DNA of 64,000 nucleotides. Source: Bradyrhizobium agreste (GTDB taxonomy: Bacteria; Pseudomonadota; Alphaproteobacteria; Rhizobiales; Xanthobacteraceae). Position numbers and translations under genes: made by a program. Shown piece by piece: positions 8,759 to 18,708 of this stretch (its first letter is position 1; every line of letters starts with the position of its first letter). Below the pieces are notes generated by a model that worked only from the letters and a program-made list of their open reading frames with translations, was not told the origin of the DNA and searched no databases. The stretch is taken from positions 1 through 64,000 of the forward strand of contig NZ_JACCHP010000035.1 in the NCBI RefSeq assembly GCF_016031625.1, written 5' to 3'.

Positions 8759-11094
8759 CTTTGATGATTGCAAAACGATTTATTCGCCAAGCCTTTTCCG
8801 CCTTTCTGGTCTTCTTTGCGTATCTCAGCGTTGCCTCCGCTGATGTAAAACCTAGCTTTGTTGACGCTCAGATATTCACTAGCGCGCTCGAGCAAGCACT
8901 CGTCCAGGGCGTCCAGTCAACTAGCCAGGTGCTCAACCGGCTTGGGCCCGATGTCCAGCAGGCTTTGCGGGACGCTCAGGAAAAAACCGACTTTCGATAC
9001 TATAATTTTTCAGCGCGATCCCAGATCGAGATGCTTTACCAGCGAGCCGAAGCCGGAGGTGCCGGACAAGGCGAACTGTTCCTCGCGCGCCTCAAAGACA
9101 ATTTGGCGCTTAACTCGGCCGCTCTTGCTGAAGATCCAAGGCTTAAGTTTCTCGATGCCGTTCCGAGGCGATCGGGCCCCATAGTTTTCGCAGAGATCGC
9201 CACATTAACTGGCGACGCGGTCGCGAAGGAACTTTCGCCAGCAATCGAGGAGGCTCTGACCGTTCTCAGCGAGCACACGAGTGCCCGAGGGTTGGGACAT
9301 GTACGGGGCGTTCTCCTGCGGAATCTGAACCTGGACAACCGTGGGGGCAAAGATTCTATTCGCAAATTCGACGATCTCGTGCGCCAGTCCGCAAGCAGAC
9401 GGGGCGTTATAGCGGCGGCATTTATTGCGCACACACCGCCGCCTAAGCTTCAGATAGCTGTTCAGCGGGTAATCGAAGACTTTGCTCGCTCGAGCGGCGC
9501 TTTTGCCGTCGACCCAGCCGTAGCCAAGGTAATGGCCGGCCTCTCGAACGAACTCACCGCATCGGAGCAGAGGCTTGTTCAAACCGACGGGGCTTTCCTC
9601 GAGGCTCATGACGCGAAGCAGTCAATAAGGCCGTCGGTTGACGGGGCATCCGACGCAAAGGCCGCCCTCGCGCTCTCGAAAGCAATCGAATCGCCTCCTG
9701 GTGCGTCATCAGGTGGCGGTGGAGGACTTCCGTTTCCACAGCCGAGCCCACGCGGAGGTAGTGAGCTGGCGCAAAAACATCAGCGATACGTTGAGCAGAG
9801 TTTCGAACGTAGAAGCAGCGTGGGCAATGCGCCGCCACTTCCGGGATGGGTGCAAGGTTCACGCCCACCACCCGTACCAAGGGCCTATCGAGTCGCGATT
9901 ATGTCGCCAAGAGCGGCAAGAGGTATCGCGGTCGGCGCTGAAATGAGAAGCGAGGTGTTTCGGCGACCGCTCAAGGCATATTGGATTTCCGACAAGACAA
10001 ACCAACGTTTTGGTCGCCTAGTAATTTCATTCGCTCCTTGCAAGGATAATTGGGTCAAGTTCTTTTGGGAAATGTTGAACCGTTGCAACGGAGATCCGAT
10101 CGTCGCAACATCGAAGCGCCTGCACGCAGACAGCTTCATGGCGGCGAACCAACTGCTCTGGGGGTCGTTCGGCACTGAAGCGCAGTTTGTCGAAGGTGAC
10201 ATTACTGTGTTGATGAGTATGAACCCTTGGGTGCTACCGGAAGGATTGGAGGCCCTCGTAAATCAGGAACAGAACTCAATCCGCAAGTACGAGCGATTAG
10301 TGGCTTCGTATAATGCTACAGTCACATCCGCCAAAAACTCTCTGTCTCACAAGTCTATTCAGGGCACTCAGTTTGACTCTCTCAATTCAGCGGAGTTCAA
10401 GAAGCTAGAAGCTAAGCTCAATGGACTTCGCAAGGAAATTGACATCGCAAAAAGTGCGGTGGAGACCGCCCAAGAGGCGGAGAAACAATACGCCGCCACC
10501 CATGGAGAGATACCACGTTCGATAGTATTCCACCCCGCTATTCACGGTCGTGAGCTCGCTTGGTCGGCTGCCCGCATTGACTTCTGGTTCAACGATACGA
10601 AACGACTGTTCGAGGAGGCAGAATCCATTGCACTTGATAAAGATGTGACTACCAAGATGCGCAGTGCACTCGATACTGCCAAGGAGGGAGCCGGTACGTG
10701 GCAGTTCTTTGAACAAGATGGAGTTATTGAACTTGAACAGAAGGGCTTAGCTCAGACCTTGATTGTTCACACGTCTTCGACGAGGGCTTCAAACGAAGAC
10801 GGACGTTTTGCTGTCTCATTATTCCGTGTTGACGAGACGGCTGGAGCCTCCGAAGACCAAGCAGAACATCTGCTAAGGGGGGAAAAGGAGATCAGAATTC
10901 CACTTGCCTGGTTGCAACGAACGCATCCAGACTTTTGGAGGCTAAGCGACTTTTCAACGTCGCTTATGTTCCTTAGGTACCTAAAGTCAGAGCAAATTCA
11001 GCTTTTGTCCTTTTCACCTGACGATTTCGACCCACAGCGCCCGACGCCTGAGTGGATTTACGGCAACAAGGTCGAACCCGTTGTAAAACCCTAG
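8755..11094 (+). CDS. Large exported protein of unknown family (middle gene of accessory cassette)
   Basis: A 779-residue protein I do not recognise. It starts with a signal peptide: basic IAKRFIR, a hydrophobic core rich in Phe/Leu, and an ASA cleavage site before DVKPS, so it should be periplasmic or secreted. The N-terminal half is mixed alpha-helical. Around residues 312-335 and 358-383 there are Gly/Pro-rich linkers ('SSGGGGGLPFPQPSPRGG', 'PPLPGWVQGSRPPPVP'). A long coiled coil covers about residues 500-580. The C-terminal 200 residues look globular. No catalytic motif was found. The GTG start at 8755 overlaps the esterase stop; ATG 8764 is an alternative. Base composition matches the esterase and not the flanks. 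Confidence 0.7.
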   Translation: MTLMIAKRFIRQAFSAFLVFFAYLSVASADVKPSFVDAQIFTSALEQALVQGVQSTSQVLNRLGPDVQQALRDAQEKTDFRYYNFSARSQIEMLYQRAEAGGAGQGELFLARLKDNLALNSAALAEDPRLKFLDAVPRRSGPIVFAEIATLTGDAVAKELSPAIEEALTVLSEHTSARGLGHVRGVLLRNLNLDNRGGKDSIRKFDDLVRQSASRRGVIAAAFIAHTPPPKLQIAVQRVIEDFARSSGAFAVDPAVAKVMAGLSNELTASEQRLVQTDGAFLEAHDAKQSIRPSVDGASDAKAALALSKAIESPPGASSGGGGGLPFPQPSPRGGSELAQKHQRYVEQSFERRSSVGNAPPLPGWVQGSRPPPVPRAYRVAIMSPRAARGIAVGAEMRSEVFRRPLKAYWISDKTNQRFGRLVISFAPCKDNWVKFFWEMLNRCNGDPIVATSKRLHADSFMAANQLLWGSFGTEAQFVEGDITVLMSMNPWVLPEGLEALVNQEQNSIRKYERLVASYNATVTSAKNSLSHKSIQGTQFDSLNSAEFKKLEAKLNGLRKEIDIAKSAVETAQEAEKQYAATHGEIPRSIVFHPAIHGRELAWSAARIDFWFNDTKRLFEEAESIALDKDVTTKMRSALDTAKEGAGTWQFFEQDGVIELEQKGLAQTLIVHTSSTRASNEDGRFAVSLFRVDETAGASEDQAEHLLRGEKEIRIPLAWLQRTHPDFWRLSDFSTSLMFLRYLKSEQIQLLSFSPDDFDPQRPTPEWIYGNKVEPVVKP

Positions 11095-11124
11095 CCCGAC
11101 GCAGCAGCTCGAGGTGGCTATCCC

Positions 11125-11529
11125 ATGTCGATTTCTGATACTTCCGAAGCCCGCTCGAGCTTAATTGCCGATCTCGCGTCGCAACTCGCTTTCCAGAAAC
11201 GTTGGCGCGTTTTGTCTATGAGTGCCTACGTTATCACGACGGTCGGAACACTGCTTTGTTCTGCCGGCGCTACCTACTTTGCAGCGAGTGGCGCATCCTC
11301 AATAGCCGCCGTACTCGCTGCAGTTGCTACGGTACTTGTAGGAACGGAGAAAAGTCTCCTCTTCCGAGAGAAGTGGAAGTTTCATTTGCTCATGTACACG
11401 AAGCTAAATGTCTTTCGAACGAAAGTACTTTTGGGGCGAATCGCACAGGAGCAAGCATTCGACGAATATGGGACGCTTCTAATGATGTACGCTTCCGAAT
11501 TGCCAATGGCAGCTCGAGAGCAAACCTGA
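11125..11529 (+). CDS. SLATT-like two-helix membrane protein
   Basis: 134 residues: an amphipathic N-terminal helix (ARSSLIADLASQLAFQKRW), two adjacent membrane segments (about 33-56 and 58-74), then a C-terminal helical part starting EKSLLFREKWKFH. This layout matches the SLATT domain, a predicted pore-forming effector usually coupled to nucleotide-signal or other sensors in bacterial conflict systems. The call rests on architecture and motif memory, not on a search. A ribosome site (GAGGTGG, 11110-11116) lies ahead of the ATG, 30 bp after the preceding stop, so it is the third gene of the cassette. It has low GC like its two partners. Confidence 0.6.
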   Translation: MSISDTSEARSSLIADLASQLAFQKRWRVLSMSAYVITTVGTLLCSAGATYFAASGASSIAAVLAAVATVLVGTEKSLLFREKWKFHLLMYTKLNVFRTKVLLGRIAQEQAFDEYGTLLMMYASELPMAAREQT

Positions 11530-11839
11530 TATCCGCGCGTCGGACCCGACGGAGCTTGCTCATGGGGTGAATTGCTATGAATTGAATGAGACCGATAGAG
11601 TCCGCGCTTCGCGCCGGCCGGCAACTAATGCGGCCTTTCGATCTTAAGGCATAGTCGCAATTCGAATCACCAGGAAATTCCAGCATCCTGCCTCCGCGCG
11701 CCTACGCTCGAGCCTTACCTCCGCAGAGTTATTAGCCCTGGATTTGTACGTGGGCAAAGCGCAGCGTGCCCACCATTCAGGATGAAAGCCAGCGGTTGAA
11801 CGGTGGGCACGGCGCGCGAAGAGCGCGCCTTTGCCAATC
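11530..11839. other. Gene-free right edge of the accessory cassette
   Basis: No credible gene was seen here. Base composition rises from the cassette level to the genome level across this stretch, and a genus-typical inverted repeat begins near 11749. No integrase, att-like direct repeat or IS end was recognised. The right junction of the insertion probably falls here. Confidence 0.5.
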
Positions 11840-11840
11840 C
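11749..11840. repeat. Inverted intergenic repeat (GTGGGCAAAG...TTTGCC type)
   Basis: GTGCCCACC (11766-11774) and GGTGGGCAC (11802-11810) form a perfect 9-bp inverted repeat, flanked by GTGGGCAAAGC on the left and GCGCCTTTGCC on the right. Sequences of this type are scattered between genes in Bradyrhizobium. It ends at the stop of the cyclase gene. Confidence 0.6.
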
Positions 11841-12919
11841 TACTGGTCCGGCAGCGCAAACACCTCGCACGGCGCGGCAATGCCGCGCAGCTCATGCGTG
11901 CCGAGCGCGACCAGCGGCATCTCCGTCTCGGCGGCGAGCGCACCCGACACCAGCACCGTTCGGCCCAGCGGCTTGCACAGTCCCTCCAGGCGGCTGGCGA
12001 GATTGACGGCGGGGCCGATCGCGGTGAAGTCGAGCCGGTTGGCGGCGCCGATATTGCCCCAGAGCATCTCGCCGAGATGGAGCGCGGCGCCAAACGACAA
12101 ATGCGGCAACCCTTGCTCGCGGCGCTCCTTGTTGAGGTACGCCATGCCGGCTTCGGCTGCGCTTGCCGCGCGCAGAGCAGCGTCGCAGGCGCGGCGCGGT
12201 GACGCCTCGAGCACCGGAAAGATCGCGAGCACGCCGTCGCCGATGAATTTCAGCACCTCGCCGCCGAAGGCGTGAACCGCGCCGGCGATGCGATCGAACC
12301 AGGCGTCGAGCGCCGCAATGACATCGGCCGGCGGTGTGGTCTCCGACAGGCTCGTGAAATTGCGCAGGTCCGCATAGAGCAACGCGGCCCGGATGGTCTC
12401 GCCGAGATCACGGCGCAGCGGCGCCGCCAGCACCCGCTCCGCGCTGCGCTTGCCAAGGTATGCATCGAGCGTTGCCCGCAAGGTGGCGCGCGCGGCGAGC
12501 ACGGCAAGCGGCGTCGCGGCGAAACGCGCGGCCTGACGTAATTGCCCGATCTCATCCGCCGTGAACGGACGCGGCCCGATCCAGCCGAGCAGCGGTCCAT
12601 CGGGCCGTCCGACGACATCTTCGTGCACCTCGCCGCCCGCGCTGTCGCGCAGCCAGCGACGGCCGGCGTCATTGGGCGGATCTGGCGCGAGGCCGCCCGG
12701 CGCGAAGCCGAGGGCTTCGATCACCTGGCCGCTATCGGCACGCCACAACCAGGTTCGCTTCGCGATCAGCGGATGCGGCACCGCCAGCGTCAGGGCGCCT
12801 GCCGCGAGCGGCACGCCGTCGGCGACCAGATGCGCGCCGAGCTCCGCGAGCAGGCGGTCGGCCCCGGGACAATCCGAGGCGGCATCGACGAGCCAGGCCA
12901 GGGTCGAGGAGAGCTGCAT
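11840..12919 (-). CDS. Class III adenylate/guanylate cyclase
   Basis: About 359 residues. The C-terminal half is a class III nucleotidyl cyclase domain: 'LLYADLRNFTSLSE' with the first metal Asp, 'FGGEVLKFIGDGVLAIFP' with the second metal Asp and an adenine-type Lys, and 'RLDFTAIGPAVNLASRLE' with the substrate Asp and the transition-state Asn/Arg. All key residues appear intact, so it should make a cyclic nucleotide, most likely cAMP. The N-terminal half is an unrecognised sensor-like region without membrane segments. I chose ATG 12919 (MQLSSTLAWLVDA); the frame stays open to 13033, but that would overlap the divergent SRPBCC gene. Confidence 0.85.
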   Translation of the reverse strand: MQLSSTLAWLVDAASDCPGADRLLAELGAHLVADGVPLAAGALTLAVPHPLIAKRTWLWRADSGQVIEALGFAPGGLAPDPPNDAGRRWLRDSAGGEVHEDVVGRPDGPLLGWIGPRPFTADEIGQLRQAARFAATPLAVLAARATLRATLDAYLGKRSAERVLAAPLRRDLGETIRAALLYADLRNFTSLSETTPPADVIAALDAWFDRIAGAVHAFGGEVLKFIGDGVLAIFPVLEASPRRACDAALRAASAAEAGMAYLNKERREQGLPHLSFGAALHLGEMLWGNIGAANRLDFTAIGPAVNLASRLEGLCKPLGRTVLVSGALAAETEMPLVALGTHELRGIAAPCEVFALPDQ

Positions 12920-13020
12920 GGCCCGATGATGGCGAAGGAGGGCGGTCTTTGTCACGGGCAATCCTTGACGGACCGCGGGGCCGCCGCCATGTCCCATCGT
13001 CAGACCAGGGATGATCGCCG

Positions 13021-13476
13021 ATGCCCGAGCCATTCATAGTGCGACGAGAGACCCAGATCGCGGCCCCGCGCGCCACCGTCTTCGCCTATCTCACCGACCC
13101 CGAAAAGATCTTGAGCTGGATGGGCTCCGACGCCACCACGGAGCTGCATCCGGGCGGTCTCTACCTTGTGAAAGACATCGGCGACAGCCACCACAGCGCC
13201 CGAGGCGCTTTCCGCGAGGTGGTGCCGGTGCATCGGCTGGCCTACACGTTCGGCTGGGACGGCAGACAGGAAATGCCGCCGGGCTCTAGCCTTGTCGAGA
13301 TCGACCTGATCGAACGCGACGGCGGCACGCTGCTGCGCATGACACATAGCGGCCTGCCGAACGAAGTCGAGTGCGCCAGCCACGACAAGGGCTGGGCGCA
13401 CTATCTGGGCCGGCTCACGCTCGCAGCCGCGGGCCGAGATCCCGGTCCCGACCCCGGCGTTTCAGGCGATATGTAG
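13021..13476 (+). CDS. SRPBCC (AHSA1/START-like) domain protein
   Basis: A 151-residue protein with a typical Activator-of-Hsp90-ATPase-like/SRPBCC fold: 'TQIAAPRATVFAYLTDPEKILSWMG' style opening (only partly conserved), 'HPGGLYLVKD', and 'LLRMTHSGLPNE' near the end. Such small proteins bind hydrophobic ligands in a deep pocket; the ligand here is unknown. It is divergent from the cyclase gene and ends just before the convergent topoisomerase gene. Confidence 0.8.
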   Translation: MPEPFIVRRETQIAAPRATVFAYLTDPEKILSWMGSDATTELHPGGLYLVKDIGDSHHSARGAFREVVPVHRLAYTFGWDGRQEMPPGSSLVEIDLIERDGGTLLRMTHSGLPNEVECASHDKGWAHYLGRLTLAAAGRDPGPDPGVSGDM

Positions 13477-13489
13477 GGGATGCGGCAGC

Positions 13490-14659
13490 TCAGACTGCCG
13501 CGGTCGCCACCACCTGCGCCAGCAGCTGCTCGCGCCTGGCCTGCGAGCGCTGGCCCTTCATGGTCGCGGCGAAGCGCTCGAGGATGCCGTCCTCGAAGGC
13601 GGTGACGATGGTGTCGTGGACGTAGCTCTTGCGGCAGATCGCCGGCGTGTTGGAGAGCTGGTCGGCGGCGGCGCGGATCGCGTCAAGCACCTGCTTCTTG
13701 CGGCCGCGCTGGCTGCTCGCCGGCGTGATCCGCGACAGCGACTCCACCACGACGGCGGACGCCATCAGCGTCCGAAAATCCTTCAGCGAGATCTTGATGC
13801 CGGCGATCTCGCGCAGAAACGCGTTCACCTGGGTGGTGTTGACCGCGCGGACGATGCCGGAGGCATCGCGATACTGGAACATGCGTTTGCCGGGTACGCT
13901 CTGCAAAATCCCGATGGCACGCACCAGCTTGGCCGCGTCACACTCTTTGCGCACCGCCTTGCCGCCCTTGGCCTTGAAGGTCAGCACGAAGCAATCGTCT
14001 TCCAGCGTGACGTTGGACTTCAGCAGCGTGGTCGCGCCGCGGGTGCCGTTGAGGCGGGCGTAGGATTCATTGCCGGGACGGATCGCGGTGCGCGCGATCA
14101 GCTCGATCACGGCCGAGAGCGCGAACTCGCGCGTCGGCTCGTCCTCGGACAGGAACGCCGAGACCTTGCGCCGGATTTTCGGCAGCGCGCCGACGAGCTT
14201 GGCCAGGCGATGCGCCTTGCGCTGCTCGCGGACCTTCTCCCAGGCGGCGTGATAGCGATATTGCAGCCGGCCTGCGGCATCGCGGCCCACCGCCTGAAGG
14301 TGCGAGCTCGGATCGGCGGAGTAGCGCACCTCGCGATAGGCCGGCGGCACCGCCATGGCGTGCAGCCGCCGGATGGTGCGGGCGTCGCGGATATGCGCGC
14401 CGTTGGGACGGACGAAGGAATAGCCCTTGCCGCGCTTGATACGGCGGATGGTCAGCTCGTTCTGGTCCCCGAGCCGCAAGCCCAGCTCCTTGGCGAGGGC
14501 CTCGACCGTCGCCGCAGGCGCCGTGTCGTAGGTCTTCTTGGGGCTGGGGCGCCTGAAACCGCCCGGTTTCGGCCATTGTCCGAGGGCGTTGGCCAGGGCA
14601 ACGGCTGCAGGATCGGCTGAAGCGGGCCGTATCGTCCCGAGATTCTGCTGATCCATCAT
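13490..14659 (-). CDS. DNA topoisomerase IB (poxvirus-like)
   Basis: A 389-residue bacterial type IB topoisomerase that relaxes supercoils through a 3'-phosphotyrosine. Visible signatures are 'IRRIKRGKGYSFV', 'AVPPAYREVRYS', 'IRPGNESYARLNGTRGATTL' (catalytic Arg region), 'KDFRTLMASAVV', and the active-site segment 'NTPAICRKSYVHD' with the nucleophilic Tyr at about residue 345. The length fits the family. Two ATG codons (14659 and 14656) overlap at the start. No partner gene is evident. Confidence 0.92.
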   Translation of the reverse strand: MMDQQNLGTIRPASADPAAVALANALGQWPKPGGFRRPSPKKTYDTAPAATVEALAKELGLRLGDQNELTIRRIKRGKGYSFVRPNGAHIRDARTIRRLHAMAVPPAYREVRYSADPSSHLQAVGRDAAGRLQYRYHAAWEKVREQRKAHRLAKLVGALPKIRRKVSAFLSEDEPTREFALSAVIELIARTAIRPGNESYARLNGTRGATTLLKSNVTLEDDCFVLTFKAKGGKAVRKECDAAKLVRAIGILQSVPGKRMFQYRDASGIVRAVNTTQVNAFLREIAGIKISLKDFRTLMASAVVVESLSRITPASSQRGRKKQVLDAIRAAADQLSNTPAICRKSYVHDTIVTAFEDGILERFAATMKGQRSQARREQLLAQVVATAAV

Positions 14660-15038
14660 GGTCTTACGCCTTAGCCCTGTCTGTTATCGATCAATGCCGC
14701 TGTTGCGATCTTTGTTCCGACGGGTCTCTTTGGACCCGGGTTGGCCATTTAGGGGGTTCCGAACACGATTGCGAGTCCCGAATCAGTGAGAAGAGGTCTC
14801 CAAATACCTCCGCTCGGCGCATGGGGCCCTTGCGGCATCTGTGCTGGCGAGCCGGAAGCCGCCGATCGGCCCTGTTTCAGATTTGCGACAGCGAGCCTTC
14901 CGGACCTTGATCCTCCGCATGGCCGGCTGCCCGTCGAAGGTCCAGCTTGTGCTCCTTGTCGGGTCCGGTTAGCCCGACGCATAATCCGTCAAATGATGAT
15001 GTCGGCATTGCCTGAGCTTGCCGCATGTGGAGGGAAGC
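14660..15038. other. Intergenic region upstream of acsA
   Basis: No gene is supported. It must hold the divergent promoters of the topoisomerase and acsA genes, but I cannot place -35/-10 boxes with confidence. A small hairpin, CGGGTC (14721-14726) with GACCCG (14733-14738), is the only clear structure. Confidence 0.5.
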
Positions 15039-16985
<1,947 letters not shown>

Positions 16986-17400
16986 GGCTAGCTCGTGCCC
17001 CGGACGCAGCGCAGCGCTACTTCAGCGGTGCGCTGCTGAGCCGGGGCCCAGCGATCGACCGAAAGAAAGAACTGGGTCCCGGATCGGCGCTCCGCTTGTC
17101 CGGGACACGAGATTGCGCGTCGCGCCCCTCTCGACCAACGGCCATTCACACCCTCACGCTCTTGTCAGCGAGCGCGGCAGCGCGCCGGCATCTTTCCCGC
17201 CGAGTGTTGTTTTCAGGTCATTTACTTTATTTCGAACATTTCCTTTGTTCCCCCTGCTGGCCGGCCCTCGGCAGCCCCGCGTCGAAACCATTGGGTTAAC
17301 GGGCGCGGTTAAGAATCAGCATCGACGAGGGTTTGGCGCGGCGGCGATTGCCGGTTCTGCGTCATTTTGGACGATCCGTTTTGGGCAAGGGGAAGCATCG
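16986..17400. other. Intergenic region between acsA and L,D-transpeptidase
   Basis: The first part is a palindromic repeat (listed separately). The rest, 17112-17400, contains an AT-richer patch around 17215-17240 and no credible gene. It should carry the promoter of the transpeptidase gene. Confidence 0.5.
16992..17111. repeat. Palindromic intergenic repeat (CTCGTGCCCCGGAC type)
   Basis: CTCGTGCCCCGGAC at the left end pairs with GTCCGGGACACGAG at the right end, with further internal complementarity (GCGCAGCGC, GGGCCCAG/CTGGGTCCC). It belongs to the broad class of large palindromes seen several times in this window. It may act as a terminator for acsA. Confidence 0.65.
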
Positions 17401-17916
17401 ATGTCGATGAGGATTGCGGCGGCGCTGGCCGCCACCATCGCGGCTGGGGTCTTGACGTCGACGGCGGCGCAGGCGCGACCGGAAATGGTGGGGGCACACC
17501 TGGCCGACTATTCGCCGGGCACCATCGTGGTCAAAACCAGCGAGCGGCGGCTCTATCTCATCCTCGGGAACGGCCAGGCCGTGCGCTATCCGGTCGGCGT
17601 CGGCAAGGCCGGCAAGCAATGGGCCGGCACCACGAAGATCGACGGCAAATATCTCAATCCGGCCTGGGCGCCGCCCGCCGAGGTGAAGCGCGACAAGCCG
17701 AATATGCCCGACGTCATTCCGGGCGGCTCGCCGCGCAACCCGATGGGCGTTGCGGCAATGACGCTCGCCGGCGGGGAATATGCGATCCACGGCACCAACG
17801 TGCCGGGCTCGATCGGCGGCTTCGTGTCCTATGGCTGCATCCGCATGCTCAACGACGACATCACCGATCTCTACGGCCGCGTCTCCGTCGGCACGACGGT
17901 GGTCGTGACGCGCTGA
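17401..17916 (+). CDS. L,D-transpeptidase (YkuD domain)
   Basis: 171 residues with a signal peptide (MRIAAALAATIAAGVL ... AQA) and one YkuD domain. These periplasmic enzymes form 3-3 peptidoglycan crosslinks or attach proteins to the wall. The active site reads 'HGTNVPGSIGGFVSYGCIRM', with His130 and nucleophile Cys146. The usual SHGC is SYGC here, a variation I believe is common in rhizobial members. ATG 17401 is followed by a second in-frame ATG at 17407. It ends at a strong hairpin terminator. Confidence 0.9.
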   Translation: MSMRIAAALAATIAAGVLTSTAAQARPEMVGAHLADYSPGTIVVKTSERRLYLILGNGQAVRYPVGVGKAGKQWAGTTKIDGKYLNPAWAPPAEVKRDKPNMPDVIPGGSPRNPMGVAAMTLAGGEYAIHGTNVPGSIGGFVSYGCIRMLNDDITDLYGRVSVGTTVVVTR

Positions 17917-17936
17917 TCGGAGAGATCGAGTTGGAG

Positions 17937-17963
17937 AGCCGCGTCGTCAGACGCGGCTTTTTT
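17937..17963 (+). terminator. Rho-independent terminator after the L,D-transpeptidase
   Basis: AGCCGCGTC (17937-17945), loop GTCA, GACGCGGCT (17950-17958), then a run of T to 17963. It sits 20 bp after the transpeptidase stop and against the end of the convergent nuclease gene. Confidence 0.9.
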
Positions 17964-17964
17964 G

Positions 17965-18555
17965 TCACCAGAAGCGCCAGCCGCGCCTGCACCAGCCGTC
18001 GCGATGGCCGCCATTGTAGCTGCGCACATAGCCGCCCGCGAGCAGGGCGGCCGCGACGTCGGCTGTGCGTCTGGTCGCGACATCGGCGAGGACGCGCCCG
18101 TATTTTTCCGAGCCGAGATTGTAGATCGTGACGCCGCCTTGGCCGAGCAGGTTGCGCAGTGCATCGGTGGCGGCTTCGGCCTTGTTCAGCTCGTCCTGGC
18201 AGGACGCCTTCAGCTCGGGTGCGTCGATGCCGCGCAGGCGAATCCGCGCGACGAGATCGCGTCCGTCGCGTTGATGTACGCGCGCCAGGAAAGTGTCGCC
18301 ATCGATGGTGCGGATGACATCGATCGGTAGGCGATCGTCGGGATTGCCTGAGTGCTGGAGGATGATCTCGGCGTCCTGCGCGCGCTCGTCTCCCGGATGC
18401 GGAACCGGCCAGTTCGTGCCGTGCCGGAATGTGAGCACGACCGACACGACAAGCCCGATCACGAACACCCACGGCACCAGTCCGGCAAAGCGACGGCCGA
18501 ATGGCGAGCCGCCGAACCGCGGCCGATAAGCATTGGGGCGATCCTGGAAACGCAT
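17965..18555 (-). CDS. Membrane-anchored thermonuclease-like protein (SNase domain)
   Basis: 196 residues: one N-terminal membrane helix (about 25-43), then a staphylococcal-nuclease-like OB domain. The catalytic set is recognisable: 'TIDGDTF' (metal Asp), 'IRLRGIDAPEL' (Arg, Asp and Glu), and 'KYGRVLAD' (second Arg). It should therefore be an active nuclease on the periplasmic side. I chose ATG 18555; a TTG one codon earlier is possible. It is convergent with the transpeptidase gene. Confidence 0.85.
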   Translation of the reverse strand: MRFQDRPNAYRPRFGGSPFGRRFAGLVPWVFVIGLVVSVVLTFRHGTNWPVPHPGDERAQDAEIILQHSGNPDDRLPIDVIRTIDGDTFLARVHQRDGRDLVARIRLRGIDAPELKASCQDELNKAEAATDALRNLLGQGGVTIYNLGSEKYGRVLADVATRRTADVAAALLAGGYVRSYNGGHRDGWCRRGWRFW

Positions 18556-18708
18556 CAACCGACGCTAGGACTGAGTCGGGGATGACGGCAAGGCACGGTC
18601 GGACGTGCGGCCTGCTGCCAACGCGCGCCTCGTCCGGATCGTGGCCGGTCGTAAATTCCACCTATGCAGAGAACGCTGTTCCAAGCGCGACGGATAAGGC
18701 AGCCACAA

